Shown here: positions 34,194 through 44,140 of the stretch, in pieces
Layout: each line of letters begins with the position of its first letter
How positions within the stretch are numbered: the stretch's first letter is position 1
Assembly (NCBI RefSeq): GCF_902148855.1
Contig: NC_043978.1
Coordinates: 543,107-607,106 of the forward strand
From: Sphaeramia orbicularis
Lineage: Eukaryota; Chordata; Actinopteri; Kurtiformes; Apogonidae
Length of the DNA stretch: 64,000 bases
Direction of reading: 5' to 3'
Made by a program: the position numbers and the translations under genes
Notes under the pieces: model-generated
What the model saw: the letters and a program-made list of their open reading frames with translations, nothing else
Told to the model about the DNA's origin: nothing
Database searches by the model: none

Positions 34194-35483
34194 TTGACGC
34201 CATCAACGAAAACCTTCATCAGGGCAGGTCAGTATTGTAAGTGGATCCTTACCTGTGGCTGTCACCGACCGCTTCCCGCACTCTGCCTCTGGTATCTCGC
34301 TGCTACCACCGTGGCGTCATCCACAACACCCGGAGATAGTTCTCTTGTCCAAGCCAACAAAACCCTGGTAAAGGCTTACCAGACAATCGCAGATCTCAAA
34401 GAGGAAATACTGCGCCTCTCCGCAGAACTAGCAGAGAAAAGTGCCCAGCTCTGTGGTTTCTCCAGCCGCCTTCCCACACTGTCCAGTCTGTTCCTGAAAA
34501 GCGCAGAGAAGCCCAAAGCCTCCTGTGATGATACGGTGTTATGGGATCCTTCCTCTGCCTGTTCTCACCCCCCGTGTTCTACACCCTGGTCTGAAGTGGT
34601 GATTCGTGGCCGCAAAAAGAACACGAGCAAAGACTCACTACCGCCGACCATCAGCACATCAAACCGCTTCGGCGTCCTGTCCGTGGAGGATGCTCCGGCT
34701 CCCCCCACCGCGGCTGGTGTGCCCCCCATCCCACCTGGCTCTGTCCGGGAACCGGCTCCTGCTGACTCCATGGCTGCCACCGAGCTGATTAAAGGCAACG
34801 GTCCTAAAGCCGGTCCTCCTGTGAAGCCTCCGTCCCAGGGTCCCCGCTCCTCGGCCCGACACCGCCTCCTCCGAGAGGCCCTCTGCCGTCACTCCAACAG
34901 TCCACCCGTGGAATGTCCACCTGAAGAGACCAGGGACCCCTCACCCTCAACATCATCTCCTCGACCACTTTTCCCTCCAACCACCGTTATCCTCGGGGAC
35001 TCCATCCTCCGTCATGTCCGTTTCTTTAACACCACAACCAAGTGTTTTCCTGGTTCCACCGTCACCTCCATCCTCCATGAACTCCCTCAGCTGCTGCTCT
35101 CACTGCCGTCCACCGTTACCCGGATCATAGTTCACGTGGGCTTCAATGACACTTCTCTTCAACAGTCCGAAGTGACGAAGGTTCATTTTAAAAACCTCTT
35201 TGATAAACTGAAAGGATCCGGGAAGGCTGTTTTCATTTCCGGGCCCCTCCCCTCCTTTGCCCGTGGTGTGGGCCAGTTCAGCCGACTCCTCAGCCTGAAC
35301 ACCTGGCTCCAGTCCGCCTCTGCTCTGAACGGCTTCAGTTTTATTGATAACTTTAATCTGTTCTGGAACCGCCCCTCCTTCTACAAGTCCGATGGTGTCC
35401 ACCCCTCTAGACTAGGCAGCACGGTCTTGGCTCAAAACATCCAACACGCTGTCCTGACCAAAACCACACCCACACCAATGTGA
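34194..35483 (+). CDS. L2-clade LINE ORF1 with SGNH-type esterase domain
   Basis: 429 codons without a stop. The N-terminal half is helical at first (QANKTLVKAYQTIADLKEEI, a short coiled coil near residues 50-85) and then Pro/Ser-rich. The C-terminal half (about residues 265-420) is an SGNH hydrolase fold: block I ILGDSILRH with the nucleophile Ser, HVGFNDTS with Asn, and DGVHPSRLG with the Asp-His pair. Esterase ORF1s are known from CR1/L2-clade elements in fish and are thought to aid retrotransposition through membrane or RNP interaction. All catalytic-type residues are visible. The ATG at 34194 is the first in frame, though a later start is possible. Confidence 0.85.
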   Translation: MTPSTKTFIRAGQYCKWILTCGCHRPLPALCLWYLAATTVASSTTPGDSSLVQANKTLVKAYQTIADLKEEILRLSAELAEKSAQLCGFSSRLPTLSSLFLKSAEKPKASCDDTVLWDPSSACSHPPCSTPWSEVVIRGRKKNTSKDSLPPTISTSNRFGVLSVEDAPAPPTAAGVPPIPPGSVREPAPADSMAATELIKGNGPKAGPPVKPPSQGPRSSARHRLLREALCRHSNSPPVECPPEETRDPSPSTSSPRPLFPPTTVILGDSILRHVRFFNTTTKCFPGSTVTSILHELPQLLLSLPSTVTRIIVHVGFNDTSLQQSEVTKVHFKNLFDKLKGSGKAVFISGPLPSFARGVGQFSRLLSLNTWLQSASALNGFSFIDNFNLFWNRPSFYKSDGVHPSRLGSTVLAQNIQHAVLTKTTPTPM

Positions 35484-35573
35484 CTATGCCCTCCCTCTTC
35501 TGCTGCAGTCACCTGCTCCCCCTGCTGGTCACATCTAATATCACCACGTTCAGAGTCTCCTATAAAATCTGTA

Positions 35574-38500
35574 GTGAGAATAAACACCACCCCAGCTGAT
35601 CTGTCCTCCTCTCCCAGGCCCTCACTGTCCACCTGTCAACTAACCACCTCAGTGAATTCCTCTTCTCCTTCCCCATCTCCAGCAGCCTACACCTCTGCCT
35701 TGCCCTTCCCCATTCCTGTCATATCCAGGTCTCGTATGGGGTTTCACTCTGCTAAAAGGCATCGTAGGTGGTTGACACAAATCCCATTACACACAGCAGA
35801 CACGAACACCATGATGTCACCACCACCTAGCCGGTTTGGATTACTAAATGCACGTTCCATTGCCAATAAATCCTTCTCCCTAAATGAGCTTTTTACCAAC
35901 AGGAACTTGGATGCATTATTCCTGACGCAGACGTGGCAAAGGGATGGGGAGTTCATTCATTTAAATGAGCTGTGCCCTCCTGGCTGCTCTGCTGTTGGTC
36001 AGCCCCGCCCCTGTCGCCGGGGCGGTGGCCTTGCTGTAGTGCACCAAGACAAATACATATGCAGAGGGATGAGCACCGATGACTTTCACTCATCTGAGTC
36101 ACAAATGATCAAGATTGGCTCGTCCAGTGTGTTTTACTGTTTCTTAATCTCCCGTCCCCCTGGCCCTGCTGGTGCCTTCTTAAGCGATTTCAGTGATTTC
36201 CTTACATCAATAATAAAACTGGAGAAGGTTTTAATTCTTGGGGATTTCAATCTGCACATCGACAATGACTCATCCAGCCCAGCAATGGAACTTTTAGCCA
36301 TGACTGACACTTTTAACCTCAAACAACATGTATCTGGCCCCACCCACAAGAAAGGCCACACCCTGGACCTGGTTTTCTCACTGGGCTTACACGTCACAAA
36401 TGTGTGTGTTGAGGATGTCCACTTGAGTGATCATTGTGGTGTGTTTTTTGACTTATGTGTGCCTCTTGAGCCCAAGCCTGCACCTAGAAGGGCCAAGAGG
36501 AGGATTATTACAGAGTCCACAGCCCAGGATTTCCGTGCCCTGTTTAACCCTAGTCTTCTTAATGAGTGTCCCGATGTTGATGAGTTCACCCAGTGCTTTG
36601 CCACACACTGCAGCTCTATTCTTGACCAGGTGGCTCCCGTGAAAACTAATGTCACTCGTAAGTGGTCTTGTCCCTGGATAAATGAAAACATCTTAAACCT
36701 AAGGAGAACTTGTCACAAAACTGAGCGTCTTTGGAAATCAACCCAGTTGGAAGTACACAGGTTACATCTGAAAGATCTCATAACCTCCTTAAATAAAAGG
36801 ATTAAGGAGGCAAGATCCAGCTACTTCCACAAACTTATAGCCACAAACAAGAAAAACCCCAAAGTAATCTGTGACACAGTCCAGTCCAGTGTGTCCCCTG
36901 CTGCCCCCCCCTGTGCTCTGTAAAGCTGACAGCAGTGACTTCCTAAACTTCTTCACAGACAAGATCAGGGATATTAAACACAATATCCCACCACCCTCTG
37001 GCCGTCTGACCCGAGCCGATCCCCCTCTGCAAACCTGGTCCTCTTTCGACCCTGTGACACTGGAGGACATCTCAGCACTTTTATCCAAAACAAAACCCTC
37101 CTCCAACTCTGCAGACCTCCTCCCCCATAAGCTCCTTGTCGGTGTCTTTGACACTATTGGACCATGGGTCACAAAGTTTTTTAACCTGTCGCTCACAACT
37201 GGTTTGTTTCCCAGCTCCTTCAAACAGGCCATCATAGAACCTAAACTAAAGAAAACCACACTGGACCCCACAGACTTCAAAAGCTCCAGGCCCATTTCAA
37301 AGCTCCCCCTATTGGCCAAAATCCTTGAGAAAGCAGTGTCTAAACAACTGACAGCTTTTCTGGAGACACACCAGATCTATGACACTTTTCAGTCTGGGTT
37401 TAGACAACGCCACTCAACAGAAACCGCACTATTAAAAGTGTCTAGTGACATCCTGATGGAGGCCGACTGGGAAATCCACGGTCTTGGTCCTGCTAGATCT
37501 GTCCTCGGCCTTTGACACAGTGGACCATACCATAATGATTGAGAGACTGAGGGACCTGGTAGGGATGTCAGGTCCTGTGCTAGACTGGTTCTCCTCTTAC
37601 CTGACCGGCAGAAGCTTCACTGTGTCAATAAACAACTTCCAATCTGACTCAGCGGATCTACTGTGTGGTGTGCCCCAAGGCTCTGTCCTGGGACCAGTCC
37701 TATTCTTACTCTGTCCTCCCACTTGGCCACATTATCCAACAGTACAGTGATGTCTCCTATCATCTATTCACAGATGACATCCAGATGTACTGCTCCTTTA
37801 ACTCCTCTGAGCCCCACAAACTGAGTTCCTTAATCATCTGCTTGTCAGAGCTGAAGCAGTGGCTAAATGAGAACAGCCTCCAGCTGAACTCCAGTCAAAC
37901 ACAGACCCTCATCATTGCCCCGGATAGTGCAATCCCAGGGATCAAACATCACCTTGGAGACCTGAGTTCCTCGGTAAAGACAAAACTGAGGAATCTGGGT
38001 GTCATCTTTGACCAGGACATGTCTTTAGAATTCTACTCCAAACACCTAGTCAAAAACTGTTTCTTCCAACTCCACAACATCTCCAAACTCAGATCTGTGG
38101 TGTCCATCAATGAGCTCGAGATGATCATTCACGCTTTCGTATCTTCTCGCTTAGACTACTGCAACAGCCTGTTTACATGCTTAAACAGAAGGAGCTGGCC
38201 CGTCTACAGTTTGTCCAGAACTCTGCTGCCAGGCTCCTGACCCGCACAAACAGGAGAACCCACATCACTCCCATCCTTAAATCTCTCCACTGGCTCCTGT
38301 TCTATATCGTCTTCATTTCAAAATTCTTGTGCTACCTTTCCGGGCCCTACATGGCCAGGCCCCTGCATACATTGCTTCCCTGATCCAGCCCTACAGCTCG
38401 ACTCGTAGCCTGAGGTCTTCAGGACAGCACCTGCTGATGGTTCCACGGACCTGTTTTAGCACACGCGGTGACAGGTCTTTTAAAGCTGTGGCACCACGTC

Positions 38501-38595
38501 TATGGAATGACCTGCCTCTACACCTACGGTCCATGGACTCTGTACAGAGCTTTAAGAAACACCTCCAAACCCTCCTGTTCAAAAAGGCTTTTTAG
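35574..38595 (+). pseudogene. L2-clade LINE ORF2 (endonuclease + reverse transcriptase), broken
   Basis: The frame 35574-36923 holds an endonuclease: FGLLNARSIANKSFSLNEL, ILGDFNLHIDN, GHTLDLVFSLG and VHLSDHCGVF. 36871-37515 continues into RT (FKSSRPISKLPLLAKILEKA, TFQSGFRQRHSTETALLKV). 37484-37750 has LLDLSSAFDTVDHTIMIERL and [13 protein letters not shown], and 37665-38240 has LFTDDIQMYCSF, the YADD-equivalent. 38177-38595 gives LQFVQNSAARLLTRTNRRTH and the C-terminus. About four or five frame changes separate these parts, so the enzyme is not made whole. Confidence 0.9.
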
Positions 38596-39045
38596 TTTCT
38601 CACCTGACCCAGGACCACCACAGACTGATTACACTCTATGTATTCATCATGAAGTACTCCATGTGTCCACCCCCACCTCCCCCTCTTCCCCAGTCTCTCT
38701 AAATCTCTGTTGCTCTCTCTTTCTCCTCCTTTACTCTCTCTCTTTAACCCCAACTGGTCAAGGCAGACAGCCATCCTCCAGGAGTCTGGGTCTGCTCCAG
38801 GTTTCTGCTGTTAAAGGGAACTTTTTCCTTCCACTGTCACCAATCACAAGTGTTTGCTCCTGGAGGATTCTGTTGGGTCTGTAAACTTAATTTGATTCTG
38901 ATTTGAATTGATAAGCACTTTGTGACTCTGTCTGTGAAAAGTGCTCTATAAGTAAAATTTACTTACTTACTTACCTTTTTTATACAGCAGCGATATCAGC
39001 CCTTCACACATACTTTCACTCATAACACCACATGTGTAGATCTCA

Positions 39046-39543
39046 TTAAAGACCTCTAACAGATGGGGTCCTATCAAGTCCCAAAAAGTCATAAAATTCT
39101 TTAGTGAGTCCATCTATACCCGGCACTTTTTCATCCTTCATATGTTTCAAAGCAAAATGTAATTCTTCTATATTTAAATCCTTTTCTAAGTTCTCTTTTA
39201 AATCTTCAGGTATTTGTTTATCAAGACAATCTAAAAATATACTTCCCTGGTTATGATCCACATCTTCAGTTTGAAAAAGTTTGGCATAATGTGATACAGA
39301 CAAATCCAGTAACCCCTCAGGGTCTTTAACTACCGTACCATCCTCTTTTGTTAAGGCCTGAATTGTTCTTGTTTGTCGATGAGTTTGTGCTTTTTTAAAG
39401 AAAAAGGATGAACATTTCTCATGGTTTTCAAACTGCTCTCTTTGTTGTTTAAAAGTAAAACTCCTGGCGTTCTGCTCCAGTAACTCTCGCTGCTGTTGTT
39501 GCAAAATAGAGAGACGGTCCTTATCAAAAGTACTTCCTGTCAT
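39046..39543 (-). pseudogene. Keno-like ORF2 linker and RT start (-)
   Basis: Minus-strand frame of 165 codons: DKDRLSILQQQQRELLEQNA, FFFKKAQTHRQTRTIQAL, then the RT domain-0 motif DEKVPGIDGLTKEFYDF. It is the segment between the two younger insertions. A frame change near 39100 precedes the L2 insertion point. Confidence 0.85.
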
Positions 39544-39634
39544 ATTATATTGAACATATATTTTCTGAATTTGTCATCATAAATTATACAGTTTTATACT
39601 TCCTTTTAGCTCTCTGTTTGCAATAATACATTAT

Positions 39635-42577
39635 GGGGTGTTTCAAGAATACTTGTAATTTTGGAAAAACTCCTTGTACCCATGGTGAATCTCAGAAATG
39701 TACAGTAATAGACATGTTCTGAACTGTTTACCTGGTGTGTTGGACATTGTCTACAATGTGCACACCTGAAAATTCGGTCAGTAATCCCTACATTTCCCTC
39801 TTCAACTCCATTTGTGTCCTGTACATAACCCGTTTTTGCCAGTTTTGTGTCAACCAAAGGGTAATCACAATGTTCAACCCTTTGCCCTGTTTAAAAAGCC
39901 AAACAACTGCTTACATATTGAATGATTTTCAATACTCTATGATATTGCCTCAGTGATAGAACAATTTAGGTCTACATTGTATGGATCTTAACATAATGAC
40001 AGCAGTTTTTCAAAAACCTGTTTTCGTGACCGCTGCTCAGGTTTTTTGACCCTCTAAATTCTTTGTCCCTCAGGTGATAAGAAATAGAGGCTTTTATGGG
40101 TTTTTATGTCAGTTTCATTCAATACTCATCTGTTATCGAGAATAACTAGTTCAGCCATCAAGGAACCAACTTGTTTGTGATTGGTGGGCCTCTGTTGAGG
40201 ATGTTTTCACCTGTCCCGTACATTACCAAAATTTTCACTTAATTTCAAAGTGATATCTTGAAATAAAAACAGAGAGGCAAGGCCAAAAAATACATCAGTT
40301 ACAGTCCTTTACCACAGAGGAAGGTAAAGAACCACATGTGAAACTTGTCATCTTAGAACTAGGCCAGTAGTAAGTGTTGAAACACTGCACGTCAGGAATG
40401 TCCCGTACAGAAGCAGTTCAGTGTGGAACATGCCTTTTCCATCCAAGCAGGGTTTGAGATTGACTTCATAGTTTATGCCAAATACTCTTCCTACTGATGA
40501 AGACTGACCAAAATATCACTGTAAAGAAGGAATTTAGGAAGCCCATGCTGGAAATACCTTTCTGCACATCTCCAAAATCTGACAGTGCAAGAAAAAACCC
40601 TAAACTGGCCATGTCCCATACATAACCACGCTTCAAATGTTCATATCTTTTGAATACTAGAGCAACTATATTTCACTGGAAGAATGTGTTTAGTTAATCT
40701 TCACAAGAAGAAATCATTAGCACAAAGAACAATTCAGTGATCCTTATCCATCTTTAAAAAGAGTGTCCCGTGCATAACTTTTTGCCAGTGTGAGTTATTT
40801 ACGGGACACCTTAATATATTTAAGCTAATCTTGACATTCTGATTTGAACTGATGGCCTTGATGGGCATCTCATGACCCATCTCATTGGTGTAGACCCAGT
40901 TTTACCCAGGATGTGTGGAATATAATTGATGTTTAAAGCTTCATATCCATGGTACCTGAAAAGTGGATTGTTTTAGCTGGGAATTTCACATCATGCATAG
41001 AAAAAAAAAAAAAAAAAAAAACTTTTTTCACTTCTTTTCTCTGACTAGAACATAACCCTAACCTAACCCTACATTTCAGGTATTTGGTGTGATGGTCAGA
41101 GTACGAAAACTGAACCCACATGCAAGACCCAGAGACAGACGTAAAAGTTCAGTGTTTATTTAACACAAAGTTAACTGACAGTTCTCTGATAGTGATATTA
41201 GACAGAATCTTGAAGACACAGAGGCCTGGGTTCTTCTCAGGGTTAGTGAAGTGGACCGGAGACAGAACCACACAGTCCGGACCGGTAAAACGCGTCAGGA
41301 GTCCGACTAGGGGAAAGCAGAGGTAAGTCAGTAGCAGAACCAGGTCATACACAGGGAGGCAGACGGAAAGGCAACAGGACATAGGGAACAGGCTAGCTCA
41401 CGTACCGTGAAACAGGCGAGTAGGTTGAACACATGAAGAGTCATTGGAGGCAGAAGCACAGACAAGGGTTAGGCAAAAAAAGGCAGGAGTCAGAGAAGGC
41501 AAACCGGGTCAAAAACAGGCAGACAGACAGGATCCAAAAACGCTGGTAAGTATAGGCATGGAGGCAAATACGAACTGGCAACGAACAGGGGAAAACACAG
41601 GGCTTAAATACACAAGAGGGAGGGCAGACAATGAGACAGAGGTGGAACAAATCAGGGCGGGGACAGGTAATCAACACAGGTGACACAGATTAGGGACAGG
41701 AAGCAAAGACACCAGACATGACACATGAGGAGAATTTAACAAAATAAAACAGGAAATGACAGACAAGAGTAACAAGACAGACAAAACCAGACTAACGTCT
41801 GGTAGCAGATGTGACATTTGGAAGTTTGTTCTTTAGTTACTGTTGACACTTTGTCATGTTTTTCTGTTTCATACAAATGATACAACCCCCTTTCCACCAT
41901 GCAATAGCAAATGACATTTACAAAGCATGGTTTAATCGTGTTTTACCCATTTCAGGAAGTAACAAGTTCAAAATGATGATCATGGAGGCAAAACAAACAA
42001 GTGTCCCAAACGTAACCTCCATGTCCCGTACATAACCCCTACTGTACACTCTGAATTTTTGAACATTCTCAGCCTTGATGGAAGACCAGTGATTCATGCC
42101 CTTAGTTTTACAGTGTTCCATGTCTACTCATTGTAAAGGAGCTGTTTGGTGGCATTAGCTGGTGATTTGGGGAAATGAGGACAAATGGAACCGTATCCTG
42201 AAAATCCTATTGGACGTTAAGAATGCACCAGGTTCAAAAACACACTACACTAAAATCCATTCAGATTGATTTAAAGTACCTCAGCTCACTTATGCTTGGG
42301 CAAACCTGTCAACTGGAGCCCATTTTCTTGATGAGAATTACATTTTTATCATCATTCACCTTATTTTTGTTGTGTGTGTCCTGTACATAACCACAGTGTT
42401 GTCATGGTTTTCTAATTGCTGTTATTTCATAATAAAGCATAGTATTTGAAAACGGTTTTCAGTTTTTTCTTCCTTAGGTTCCTCTCTTAGGGATCAGCTG
42501 AGTTTTGAGCAATTTCACCATGGTAAAAATTTTGGCCCTCTGGTTGACAAAAGTTGCGAGTATTCTTGAAACACCCC
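39635..42577. mobile_element. unclassified DNA transposon with 19-bp TIRs and TTAT duplications
   Basis: Starts GGGGTGTTTCAAGAATACT and ends with the exact reverse complement. It is flanked by ttat (39631-39634 and 42578-42581), and removal restores the host LINE reading across the site. Total length is 2943 bp, of which 729 bp is a nested solo LTR. No transposase is recognisable. A 16-bp word TGTCCCGTACATAACC or a near variant recurs at least eight times inside, in one orientation. A 4-bp duplication with G-rich ends does not match hAT or mariner, and the superfamily is open. Confidence 0.82.
41088..41816 (-). mobile_element. solo LTR, Gypsy-like (-)
   Basis: 729 bp with TG...CA ends (TGTCACATCTGC at the minus-strand start) and a perfect 5-bp duplication tttgg at 41083-41087 and 41817-41821. 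On the minus strand a TATTTAAG promoter-like box and an AATAAA signal near the far end mark U3 and R. There are no internal genes, so it is a single-LTR fossil left by recombination. It is younger than the DNA transposon it sits in. Confidence 0.87.
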
Positions 42578-42767
42578 TTATATATTTTTTAATACGCATC
42601 TTTGTATCGTCCCACCAAACCCTCAACGTACCATACATGTATTTTAGTTTTACACAATGCTCAAAAAATATCCAAAAGTTATCTCTGAAACCTTTCTCTG
42701 TAAGTATTCCATTGTTTATTTTCCAATATCCTTTTCCATATGTTGGAGCATTTAACATAAATGTTAT

Positions 42768-43422
42768 TCAAAGTAAATTATTGTCTGAATAGAATTTTGG
42801 GAAAACCTCAGCTGAAATAATTTTTGTACTCACTGATGTAAAGACGTAGTCTATTCTGCTGCGTATCCCTCCACTGTTACCCCAAGTAAAACCTGGATCA
42901 TGTTGGTGAACTGCTTTAAATGCATCCTTGAGATTGAATTTTTGTATAAAGGATTTCAGAGGTAATCCATTGGTACCTTTATCGAGAGCTGAGTTAAAGT
43001 CGCCTGCAATAATAACAGTCCTGTTTGTCATAAACCACGGATCCAAATTTTCTAACAGTTCTCTGCGTAATACAGATTCAGTGAGAGCGTACACATTTAT
43101 TATTCTTAAATTATTATCATTCCAGTTTAAATCAACAACTAATATTTTACCTTGAAAAGCAGAAAAACTGCCTACAATGTGCATTTTTTTATTACCACAC
43201 AACAAACCCACACCTGAGGAGTGCACCCCACCTACGCTCCATCTAAAGTCCCCTTTAAACCATTCCTTACAAAACTTACATATGTCTGTATCATCCTTCA
43301 GATGAACTTCTTATAATAAACAAATATGAAAACTTAAAGTGGACAGATGGGAAAATACTGTGGCCCTCTTATCCCTATTCTGTAAACCCTGGATGTTCAG
43401 GGTACAAATTTTAAAGTCCATG
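42768..43422 (-). pseudogene. Keno-like ORF2 endonuclease domain (-)
   Basis: Starts at about 43422 with MDFKICTLNIQGLQ. The main open part (43226-42768) has SGVGLLCGNKKMHIVGSF, RIINVYALTESVLRREL, VIIAGDFNSALDKGTNGLP and RIDYVFTSVSTKI, with the Asn and Asp residues of an apurinic endonuclease. A stop at about 43310 interrupts HICL-EVHLKDD, and one more stop follows DNNLL. Confidence 0.87.
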
Positions 43423-43598
43423 TAATAAAATTTTAGGTATAAAAATAAGAGAAAGGAAAGAAAATATGACTTAATTTAAATAAATCCCAATGAAAGAAAT
43501 TAATCCTAAAAGAAGGAGGGGTACTCAGAATGTATCAATGGTCTGAAAATAATGCTCCAAACTTAACACTTCTACAGTGAAAGTACATTTCCAGAGTT

Positions 43599-44003
43599 TT
43601 ACTTGCCTGTCTCTTCCTGGGCAGGAACACCGTGGACGTCAAAAGGAGTCTGACAAAACAGGTCACTGAAAGAAAGTATTTGTACCTCCTCAGTCTGACT
43701 GTCAGACACCAAAGAGACTCCACTGGGTGGAGCCACTGGCTCCTCTCCAGGGGAGGAGTCTGCACTGGGGGGGGGGAGCTCCAACTCCACCTCAGGGGGT
43801 TGTGGGGTGACAATGACATCACTAGGGGGGGCCCTGGACACGTCTCCAGCAGGAACTCCGCTGGCTGGAATCTCAGCGCTGTTTCCAAATGGTGGTGGAA
43901 CACTGGTGTTATGCTCCGCCTCCTCTACCAGGGGTGCGCAGCGGCTGCTGATCTGGACCGGCTCTGTGAACCCATCTTGGGGAGATGAAGGTGGGCTGAT
44001 GAG
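43599..44003 (-). pseudogene. Keno-like ORF1 C-terminal fragment (-)
   Basis: Low-complexity Pro/Ser/Glu-rich translation (PPSSPQDGFTEPVQISSRC, PPEVELELPPPSADSSPGEE), typical of the end of Tx1-type ORF1. The insertion is 5'-truncated, because the U2 junction comes directly before it, and the frame runs back into U2 by chance. Confidence 0.6.
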
Positions 44004-44012
44004 TCGTCTTTT

Positions 44013-44064
44013 CTGATAAGAACAGACACTACACCTGATCTTAGCCAAAAGGCCGAGAAGCGAT
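44013..44064 (-). pseudogene. U2 snRNA 5' part, nucleotides 1-52 (-)
   Basis: The minus strand from 44064 reads ATCGCTTCTCGGCCTTTTGG and CTAAGATCAGGTGTAGTGTC, ending TTCTTATCAG. The branch-point recognition region is G-substituted relative to the usual GTAGTA (here GTAGTG). The match stops exactly where the Keno-like LINE starts. Confidence 0.94.
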
Positions 44065-44140
44065 GCGGAGAGGAGGTGGATCAGCGCAGCTCATTGTCCT
44101 CGGAGTAATTCTCAGTCACAGGTTAACGGAGTGAAACAAA
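44065..44140 (-). promoter_or_regulatory. possible remnant of the U2 proximal promoter
   Basis: The 76 bp upstream of the U2 start precede the minisatellite. The proximal sequence element of vertebrate snRNA genes sits at about -50 to -70, so it would fall here (for example around GTGACTGAGAATTACTCCGA). No firm motif match is claimed, and the distal element would lie in or beyond the repeat array. Confidence 0.3.

Larger units (their letters stand above)
34085..38973 (+). mobile_element. near full-length L2-clade LINE (Maui-like) inserted in the Keno-like LINE
   Basis: About 4.9 kb in plus orientation with a 5' leader of about 100 bp, ORF1 (34194-35483), ORF2 (from about 35574) and a 3' tail of TTAC repeats (38954-38973). 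It interrupts the RT of the host LINE between LISLLYKKG and LLANYHP. L2-clade features are an esterase-type ORF1, the ORF2 domain order, and the C-terminal phrase FKKHLQTLLFKKAF followed by a short 3' UTR and a tetranucleotide tail. Its relatively long open frames make it one of the younger insertions here. Confidence 0.92.
32016..44012 (-). mobile_element. Keno-like Tx1-clade LINE inserted in a U2 snRNA gene (-)
   Basis: Runs on the minus strand from 44012 (5') to an A-run at 32016-32024 (3'), with both ends in U2. The 5' part (43599-44000) is a proline/serine-rich C-terminal piece of ORF1. ORF2 starts near 43422 with MDFKICTLNIQGLQNRDKRA. It continues through the apurinic endonuclease (VIIAGDFNSALDKG, SRIDYVF) and linker to reverse transcriptase (SISLDHEKAFDRVNHSFLM, RGLRQGCPLSALLYVLYIEP, ISQYADDTILYL) and ends with a C-terminal motif KYCPRERCSIEETIRHVLWE. 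One stop lies in the endonuclease start and frame changes occur in RT. Keno is the fish Tx1-clade family known to target U2 snRNA genes. Two later insertions, 34085-38973 and 39635-42577, split it. Confidence 0.88.

Noticed and set aside
43599-44048. 149-codon minus frame starting inside U2
   Set aside because: The start lies in U2 sequence; only the part after the LINE junction is LINE-derived.
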